Made by a program: the position numbers and the translations under genes
Notes under the pieces: generated by a model
The model's input: only the letters and a program-made list of their open reading frames with translations
Database searches by the model: none
What the model was told of the DNA's origin: nothing
In this document: positions 8,334 through 12,082 of the stretch, piece by piece
Position numbering within the stretch: the stretch's first letter is position 1
How the letters are laid out: the number at the start of each line of letters is the position of its first letter
Assembly (NCBI GenBank): GCA_904501685.1
Contig: CAJGBX010000037.1
Location: 1 to 12,082, forward strand
Length of the DNA: 12,082 bases
Origin: Clostridiaceae bacterium
GTDB lineage: Bacteria; Bacillota; Clostridia; Oscillospirales; Acutalibacteraceae
Direction: 5' to 3'

Positions 8334-9491
8334 ATGAATATTTCAAACGACATAAAGTACGTCGGTGTAAACGACCGTGAAATCAGGCTTTTTGAGGGGC
8401 AGTTTACCGTCCCCAACGGTATGGCTTATAACTCATATGTCATACTTGACCAAAAAACTGCCGTTTTAGACGGTGTTGAAAAGAGCTTTACCGACCAATG
8501 GCTCGGCAATATTGAAAAAGCCTTGGACGGCAAGGCTCCCGACTATCTTATAGTTCAGCATATGGAGCCTGACCATTCCTCGAGTGTTGCCGCTTTTACG
8601 GCAAAATATCCCGAGGCAATTGTGGTTTCCTCGGCTAAGACGTTTGGTATGATTAAGTCGTTTTACGGCACCGATTTATCCAAGCGTCAGCTTGTGGTTG
8701 CCGAAGGCTCAGAGCTTAATTTAGGCAGTCATACCTTAAAATTCATTGCCGCACCTATGGTGCACTGGCCCGAGGTTATTATGACCTATGACACTGCCGA
8801 CAAGGTGCTGTTTTCAGCCGACGGCTTTGGAAAATTCGGCACAACAGATACCGATGAGGACTGGGCCTGCGAAGCAAGGCGTTACTACTTCGGTATTGTC
8901 GGAAAATACGGTGCTCAGGTTCAAGCGGTACTCAAAAAGGCAGCCGGTCTTGAAATCAAGACAATCTGCCCGTTGCACGGACCTGTTTTAACCGAAAATT
9001 TAGAGTATTACATCAACCTTTACGATACATGGTCAAGCTACCGACACGAAAGCGAGGGCGTGGTTATCTGCTACACCTCGGTTTACGGTAATACCGAAAA
9101 AGCCGCCTTACTGTTAAGGGATAAGCTTATCGAAAACGGCTGTAAAAAGGTTGCAGTCAACAATCTTATTACCGACGATATGGCAGAGGCGGTTGAGGAT
9201 GCCTTCCGTTATCCGACCTTAGTGTTGGCTACCACGACCTATAATGGCGATATTTTCCCTCCTATGCATGAGTTTATTCATCATTTAACCGGCCGAGGTT
9301 ACCAAAACCGTACCGTAGCATTTATCGAAAACGGAAGCTGGGCGCCTATGGCGGCTAAGGTTATGAAGGGTATATTAGAGGGCTCGAAAAATCTTAAATT
9401 TGCCGAAGCCGAGGTTAAAATCACCTCTGCCTTGGATGACGTGAGCTTAAAGCAGGTAGAGGCTTTAGCCAAGGAATTAACGTCAAATTAA
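8334..9491 (+). CDS. Flavodiiron protein (A-type flavoprotein, O2/NO reductase)
   Basis: Cytosolic enzyme that reduces O2 to water and/or NO to N2O, protecting anaerobes. The 385 residues match a minimal class A flavodiiron protein. The N-terminal metallo-beta-lactamase-like domain (about 1-240) keeps all expected iron ligands: H76-x-E78-x-D80, H144 (MVHWP), D163 (SADGFG) and H215 (CPLHGP). The C-terminal flavodoxin domain (about 242-385) has the FMN phosphate loop YTSVYGNTE (247-255), then TTTYNGDIFPP (300-310) and ENGSWAP (332-338). There is no fused rubredoxin or flavin reductase domain; a separate rubredoxin gene follows by 85 bp and is the likely electron donor. AAGGAAGTG precedes the ATG by about 7 nt. 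O2 versus NO preference cannot be judged from this sequence. Confidence 0.95.
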   Translation: MNISNDIKYVGVNDREIRLFEGQFTVPNGMAYNSYVILDQKTAVLDGVEKSFTDQWLGNIEKALDGKAPDYLIVQHMEPDHSSSVAAFTAKYPEAIVVSSAKTFGMIKSFYGTDLSKRQLVVAEGSELNLGSHTLKFIAAPMVHWPEVIMTYDTADKVLFSADGFGKFGTTDTDEDWACEARRYYFGIVGKYGAQVQAVLKKAAGLEIKTICPLHGPVLTENLEYYINLYDTWSSYRHESEGVVICYTSVYGNTEKAALLLRDKLIENGCKKVAVNNLITDDMAEAVEDAFRYPTLVLATTTYNGDIFPPMHEFIHHLTGRGYQNRTVAFIENGSWAPMAAKVMKGILEGSKNLKFAEAEVKITSALDDVSLKQVEALAKELTSN

Positions 9492-9576
9492 TTTTTTAGC
9501 TGAATTATTATCTTTAAATTATAAACAATATATTTATACTATCTGATTTGTTGCATCTGAATTTGGAGGTGAAAAA

Positions 9577-9735
9577 ATGAAGTACGTTTGTGATATTTGC
9601 GGTTGGGTTTATGACGAGACTGCAGGCGACCCCGATAACGGCATTGCTCCCGGTACCAAGTGGGAGGACCTGCCCGAGGATTTTGTGTGTCCCTTGTGCG
9701 GTGTCGGCAAGGACAATTTCAGCACCCAAGACTAA
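9577..9735 (+). CDS. Rubredoxin
   Basis: A 52-residue one-iron electron carrier, the standard size for rubredoxin. The iron is held by four cysteines in C5-D-I-C8-G and C38-P-L-C41-G. The family's aromatic and turn residues are present: YVCDICGWVYDETAGDPDNG from residue 3, G26, W29, DLPEDFVCP from 31. A strong GGAGGTG ribosome site ends 5 nt before the ATG. It lies 85 bp after the flavodiiron gene on the same strand and most likely passes electrons from an NAD(P)H:rubredoxin reductase to it. No strong promoter is evident in the 85-bp gap, so cotranscription is likely. The gene is short enough to be missed by length-filtered gene calling. Confidence 0.96.
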   Translation: MKYVCDICGWVYDETAGDPDNGIAPGTKWEDLPEDFVCPLCGVGKDNFSTQD

Positions 9736-9745
9736 TCAATAAAAC

Positions 9746-9878
9746 CTTGGCTCCCTCTGATGAGGGAGCTGTCACCGTAAGGTGACTGAGGGAGAGAAAA
9801 ACCTTTAATTTACTGCCTTTTTCTCTCCCTTCGTCTTTTGCTACGCAAAATCCACCTCCCTCATCAAAGGGAGGCAAG
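9746..9878. repeat. Composite inverted repeat, MITE/REP-like
   Basis: A 133-bp non-coding element that begins CTTGGCTCCC and ends GGGAGGCAAG. It has an inner perfect 12-bp pair, GGGAGAGAAAAA (9790-9801) and TTTTTCTCTCCC (9818-9829), and outer halves that are diverged inverted copies. Each half carries its own hairpins: CTCCCTC/GAGGGAG (9751-9768) and GTCACC/GGTGAC (9771-9786) on the left; TTTTGC/GCAAAA (9836-9850) and CCTCCCT/AGGGAGG (9855-9874) on the right. From memory, sequences of this style (CTCCCT..AGGGAG, variable small hairpin, GACTGAGGGAG or GACGAAGGGAG) are dispersed in gut Clostridia genomes. No transposase or clear target-site duplication is seen. It could also act as a transcript-stabilising or terminating structure. 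Confidence 0.75.
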
Positions 9879-9921
9879 ACACAGCCTGATGTTTTTTATT
9901 AAAATCAGTTAACCTCTTTTG

Positions 9922-9950
9922 AACCACGCGACTATCGCGTGGTTTTTTTC
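9922..9950 (+). terminator. Rho-independent terminator of the flavodiiron-rubredoxin unit
   Basis: AACCACGCG, 5-nt loop, CGCGTGGTT: a perfect 9-bp GC-rich stem running into a tract of seven or more Ts on the + strand only. It is the first strong terminator after rubredoxin, 186 bp past its stop, with the composite repeat in between. Confidence 0.9.
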
Positions 9951-9970
9951 TACACCTAAAGGCACCAAAC

Positions 9971-10003
9971 AAAAATGAACGGCAACCAAAATTGGTTGCC
10001 GTT
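9971..10003 (-). terminator. Terminator of the XRE regulator gene
   Basis: A nearly perfect palindrome, AACGGCAACCAA (9978-9989), AA, TTGGTTGCCGTT (9992-10003). On the minus strand it begins 17 nt after the regulator's stop and is followed by CATTTTTG, a T5 run. The two-base centre will open to a four-base loop. It could also work weakly on the + strand. Confidence 0.75.
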
Positions 10004-10019
10004 ATTTCATTTGCTATAA

Positions 10020-10328
10020 CTAATTGCTTAGGCGTTTTGCCAAGTTAATAAGAATCTTTAAATTATCCTCCGATAAATTCCGTGATAGCTCATACAATTC
10101 CTGAACAAGCTCAGGGTCGTTTATACTATCATCAAAGAACTCTTGCGGTGTTACACCAAGATACTCACAAATATAAAGGAACTCACTCATAGATGGCAAT
10201 GCTCTTCCGGACGAAATGCTTTGTATATAGCTTTTGCTATGACCTAAATCGGTACTCATTCTATATTCAGAAATATTCTTTTTTGTCCTTAAAACCGAAA
10301 TTCGTTCTCTAATAAATTGCGGATCCAT
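10020..10328 (-). CDS. XRE-family helix-turn-helix transcriptional regulator
   Basis: A 102-residue DNA-binding protein with a Cro/C1-type HTH domain at about residues 7-65: RERISVLRTKKNISEYRMS, then the turn and recognition helix around DLGHSKSYIQSISSGRALPSMSEFL (28-51), ending LGVTPQEFFD. The tail (70-102) is a charged, Leu-rich helix ELYELSRNLSEDNLKILINLAKRL, probably a dimerisation segment; no peptidase or ligand domain is fused. GAGGTG lies 6 nt before the ATG at 10328 and overlaps an in-frame GTG at 10337, so the ATG is chosen. It is divergent from the SLOG gene with a 151-bp shared control region containing repeated TTACCG sites, including one in its own promoter, which argues for autoregulation. 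Base composition is visibly more AT-rich than the secA side of the window. Confidence 0.9.
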   Translation of the reverse strand: MDPQFIRERISVLRTKKNISEYRMSTDLGHSKSYIQSISSGRALPSMSEFLYICEYLGVTPQEFFDDSINDPELVQELYELSRNLSEDNLKILINLAKRLSN

Positions 10329-10334
10329 TGTTAA

Positions 10335-10340
10335 CACCTC
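10335..10340 (-). promoter_or_regulatory. Ribosome binding site that fixes the XRE regulator start
   Basis: GAGGTG on the minus strand, 6 nt before the ATG at 10328. It contains the competing in-frame GTG codon at 10337, so that codon is unlikely to be the start. Confidence 0.7.
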
Positions 10341-10352
10341 ACTTTTTATTAT

Positions 10353-10381
10353 TTTATAATAATTCTAACGGTAATATTCAC
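10353..10381 (-). promoter_or_regulatory. Promoter of the XRE regulator gene
   Basis: On the minus strand GTGAAT (10381-10376), a 17-bp spacer and TATAAA (10358-10353). The -35 is weak, but the 29 bp match the SLOG promoter at 21 positions, including spacing and the TTACCG site in the spacer, which supports the call. Confidence 0.65.
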
Positions 10382-10427
10382 GATAAATTTACCGATTATA
10401 ATTGATTATTACCGCTACAATCGGTAT
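10369..10427. promoter_or_regulatory. Candidate XRE operator array
   Basis: Four copies of a half-site: CGGTAA at 10369-10374 (TTACCG on the minus strand), TTACCG at 10389-10394, TTACCG at 10409-10414, and CGGTAT at 10422-10427. The first three begin exactly 20 bp apart, about two helical turns. The outer two TTACCG copies lie inside the spacers of the two divergent promoters; the middle one lies between them. Binding by the neighbouring XRE protein is inferred. Confidence 0.6.
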
Positions 10428-10430
10428 AAT
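10402..10430 (+). promoter_or_regulatory. Promoter of the SLOG gene
   Basis: TTGATT (10402-10407), 17-bp spacer, TATAAT (10425-10430), about 50 nt before the start codon. The spacer contains TTACCGCTACAATCGG, so a bound repressor would block polymerase directly. Confidence 0.8.
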
Positions 10431-10479
10431 GATAGTAAAAGTGCAAAATATTAACAGTAGTATGATGTGAGAGGTTATT

Positions 10480-10965
10480 ATGCTTGATATTTTTACAGTG
10501 GCGTTTTTCGGACACAGATATATAGATAATCCGTTAAAAATTGAAGAATTGCTTGAAAAACAGATACGCAAACTTATTAACGAAAAAGAATATGTAAACT
10601 TTTTGGTAGGGCGTAACGGTGAATTTGACCGATGCGTTTCATCAACGGTGCTTCGTACACGAAAAATTTTCAGGGACGACAACAGTGCCCTCACGTTAGT
10701 TCTGCCATATCCTACTGCGGAATATGTAAACAACGAGAAATGCTTTAATGATTACTACACTGACGTAGAAATATCCTATGATGCATCAAAAGCGCATCCG
10801 AAATCTGCTATCCAAATTCGAAACCGTAAAATGGTTGATAAAGCAGATTTTATTATTTGCTATATTAAACACAAAAAAGGCGGTGCCTGGCAGACAATTC
10901 AATATGCCCTCAAACAAGGGAAAAAGGTCGTAAATCTTGCTGAACTCGATGATAAACTAATTTGA
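10480..10965 (+). CDS. SLOG-family (DUF1273-like) protein, predicted ligand sensor
   Basis: A 161-residue soluble Rossmann-like protein that I assign to the SLOG superfamily (LOG/DprA/YpsA-like), which is predicted to bind nucleotides or nucleotide-derived signals. Visible signs are a first strand ending in FFGHR (9-13), a FLVGRNGEFD loop (41-50) after the second strand, LVLPYP (73-78), R115-N-R-K-M-V-D-K-A-D-F-I-I-C-Y-I (to 129), and G134-G-A-W-Q-T-I-Q-Y-A-L-K-Q-G-K-K-V-V-N-L (to 153), the glycine-rich nucleotide loop before a helix. It has no fused effector or membrane segment. GAGAGG precedes the ATG by about 5 nt. It is divergent from, and apparently co-regulated with, the XRE gene, and it stands alone in its transcript. 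Function is not established; family assignment is by motif reading only. Confidence 0.8.
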   Translation: MLDIFTVAFFGHRYIDNPLKIEELLEKQIRKLINEKEYVNFLVGRNGEFDRCVSSTVLRTRKIFRDDNSALTLVLPYPTAEYVNNEKCFNDYYTDVEISYDASKAHPKSAIQIRNRKMVDKADFIICYIKHKKGGAWQTIQYALKQGKKVVNLAELDDKLI

Positions 10966-11017
10966 ACCACGAATATATAAAATCCTCGGTTTGACTGCGG
11001 GTTTTGGTTATACAACC

Positions 11018-11054
11018 AACGACCGTGAGTTAACCTCGCGGTCGTTAACTTTTT
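11018..11054 (+). terminator. Rho-independent terminator after the SLOG gene
   Basis: AACGACCGTGAG (11018-11029), 5-nt loop, CTCGCGGTCGTT (11035-11046): a 12-bp stem with one T-G wobble, then AAC and a T5 run. A weaker imperfect hairpin (AATCCTCGG, tttga, CTGCGGGTT, then TTGG; 10981-11005) lies upstream and may help. Confidence 0.8.
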
Positions 11055-11074
11055 ATGTACTTTTAAATTAGTTG

Positions 11075-11103
11075 TTGATTTATGTTGACATAATTTGTAT
11101 AAT
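11075..11103 (+). promoter_or_regulatory. Promoter of the YfhO-family gene
   Basis: TTGATT (11075-11080), 17-bp spacer, TATAAT (11098-11103), about 41 nt before the start codon. A perfect 8-bp inverted repeat, TAATAATA-gtg-TATTATTA (11100-11118), overlaps the -10 and expected start point and could be an operator or a weak 5' hairpin. Confidence 0.75.
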
Positions 11104-11144
11104 AATAGTGTATTATTAAAATTTACTTAAGGGGAAAATTAAGG

Positions 11145-12082
11145 ATGACTAAAGCACCCGAAAACAGCCTTAAAAAACAAAAAAGCTTAGGGCTTTTAAC
11201 CTTTATATTCGGTATTTGTACTGCGGCGGCATTTTTTGTGCCGTTTATCGTTTCCGGTAACGGATATTTCATCTTCTTCGGTGACTTTAACGTTCAGCAG
11301 ATACCGTTTTATCAGCACTGTCACGAAATGGTACGGTCGGGTAACTTTTTCGGCTGGGACTGGCAGACCGACTTAGGCTCAAACTTTATCGGCTCATACT
11401 CCTTTTATCTTTTAGGCAGTCCGTTCTTTTGGCTGACATTACCTTTCCCAAACAGCTTCGTGCCCTATCTTATGGGACCGTTGCTCATATTAAAGTTCGG
11501 TTGCGCCGCCTTGACCGGCTATATCTACATCCGCCGTTTCACCTCAAGACCCGAGTCGGCAATGACAGGCGGCTTGATGTATGCCTTCAGCGGATTTTCG
11601 GTTTACAATATTTTCTTCAACCATTTCCACGAGGCTATAATTGTTTTCCCGTTACTGCTATGGGCAATCGAAAAATTTATGGCAGAGCGCGCAAGAGGCT
11701 ATGTCATTTTTGCCGTATTCCTCTCGGTACTCACAAACTACTTTTTCTTCTTCGGAATGGTGGTTTTTGTCGTAATTTATTGGTTGGTACGTACCCTTGG
11801 CCGCAGTTTTAAAATTAATTTTAAAGAATTTGGACTTTTAGCGCTCGAATGTGTTTTAGGTCTTTGCCTTTCCGCGGTAATTCTACTACCTACAGTGCTT
11901 GAGGTTTTGCAAAATGACCGACTTTCAAGCGTTATGAACGGCTGGGGAGCGGTGCTTTACGGCAAGGAGCAAATTTTCCTGAACGTAATACAGTGCTTCT
12001 TCTTCCCACCCGATTTGCCTGCACGTCCGGTTTTCTTCCCGGGAGCCGACGTAAAATGGTCGTCCTTAGGCGGATGGCTGCC
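11145..12082 (+). CDS. YfhO-family membrane protein, partial (3' end outside window)
   Basis: The first 312 codons of a large polytopic membrane protein, open to the window edge. It fits the YfhO family, GT-C-like membrane glycosyltransferases; Bacillus YfhO is linked to glycosylation of lipoteichoic acid outside the membrane. After a short Lys-rich cytoplasmic tail comes a first helix (about 16-38), then GDFNVQQIPFYQH (46-58), whose Asp47 sits where GT-C enzymes place their catalytic acid, then GWDWQTDLGSNFIGSYSFYL (70-89), also typical. Further hydrophobic segments follow at about 85-100, 108-129, 141-157, 162-176, 186-215 and 228-253. AAGGGG lies 10 nt before the ATG; family members run to 800 or more residues, so most is missing. 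Its own promoter and the upstream terminator separate it from the SLOG gene. The sugar acceptor is unknown. Confidence 0.88.
   Translation, partial: MTKAPENSLKKQKSLGLLTFIFGICTAAAFFVPFIVSGNGYFIFFGDFNVQQIPFYQHCHEMVRSGNFFGWDWQTDLGSNFIGSYSFYLLGSPFFWLTLPFPNSFVPYLMGPLLILKFGCAALTGYIYIRRFTSRPESAMTGGLMYAFSGFSVYNIFFNHFHEAIIVFPLLLWAIEKFMAERARGYVIFAVFLSVLTNYFFFFGMVVFVVIYWLVRTLGRSFKINFKEFGLLALECVLGLCLSAVILLPTVLEVLQNDRLSSVMNGWGAVLYGKEQIFLNVIQCFFFPPDLPARPVFFPGADVKWSSLGGWL

Noticed and set aside
9512..9540. Possible separate rubredoxin promoter (TTTAAA-like -35, TATACT -10)
   Set aside because: The region is so AT-rich that weak boxes are expected by chance; cotranscription with the flavodiiron gene is simpler.
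9514..9729. A 71-codon open frame antisense to rubredoxin
   Set aside because: The + strand rubredoxin here is certain from its four cysteines and ribosome site; the antisense frame has no such support.
9746..9878. The repeat considered as a CRISPR array or tRNA-like gene
   Set aside because: There are only two inverted halves, no regular direct repeats with spacers, and no cloverleaf; no CRISPR, tRNA or rRNA was seen anywhere in the window.
9886..9908. CTGAT...ATCAG hairpin between the repeat and the terminator
   Set aside because: The stem is AT-rich with a bulge and no T run after it; not convincing as a terminator.
10389..10733. A 114-codon open frame on the minus strand across the SLOG start and operator region
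   Set aside because: It overlaps a well-supported + strand gene and its promoter, and the protein is of odd composition with no motif.
11429..11812. A 127-codon open frame on the + strand in another frame of the YfhO-family gene
   Set aside because: The frame from 11145 gives a coherent membrane protein with family motifs and a good ribosome site; this frame is Arg-rich noise.

Overview
The window looks like chromosomal DNA of an anaerobic, low-to-moderate GC Gram-positive, most likely a gut Clostridia member (Oscillospirales/Ruminococcaceae-like). This rests on the YtvI-type permease, class II aldolase, flavodiiron protein plus rubredoxin, a YfhO-family membrane protein, strong GGAGG ribosome sites and TTGAnn-17-TATAAT promoters. 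A hairpin-rich interspersed repeat of a type I recall from gut Firmicutes genomes also fits. The organism assignment is inference; no rRNA or tRNA gene is present to confirm it.

Layout. (1) 1-1135: an AI-2E/YtvI family permease on the + strand, ending inside a perfect bidirectional terminator. (2) 1142-4773: a minus-strand operon read from one near-consensus promoter, glyA (serine hydroxymethyltransferase), fba (class II fructose-bisphosphate aldolase), then a MATE efflux protein, ending at that shared terminator. (3) 4817-8282: secA, divergent from glyA, followed after one base by a DUF1643 protein of unknown function. (4) 8334-9735: a flavodiiron protein and a 52-residue rubredoxin, a classic O2/NO reductase and electron-donor pair. 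(5) 9736-10019: no gene, but a 133-bp composite inverted repeat, a strong + strand terminator, and a hairpin that probably ends the next gene. (6) 10020-11054: an AT-rich accessory module of two divergent genes, an XRE-type regulator and a small SLOG-family (predicted nucleotide-ligand-binding) protein. (7) 11075-12082: the start of a YfhO-family membrane protein, cut by the window edge.

The most interesting part is region 6. Both divergent promoters carry the same 29-bp promoter/operator module (21 of 29 positions identical), with TTACCG half-sites at exact 20-bp intervals. The simplest reading is that the XRE protein represses itself and the SLOG gene together, making a compact candidate ligand-sensing switch. 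The rest is mostly housekeeping; the DUF1643 gene coupled to secA and the repeat lying between rubredoxin and its terminator are also worth a second look.
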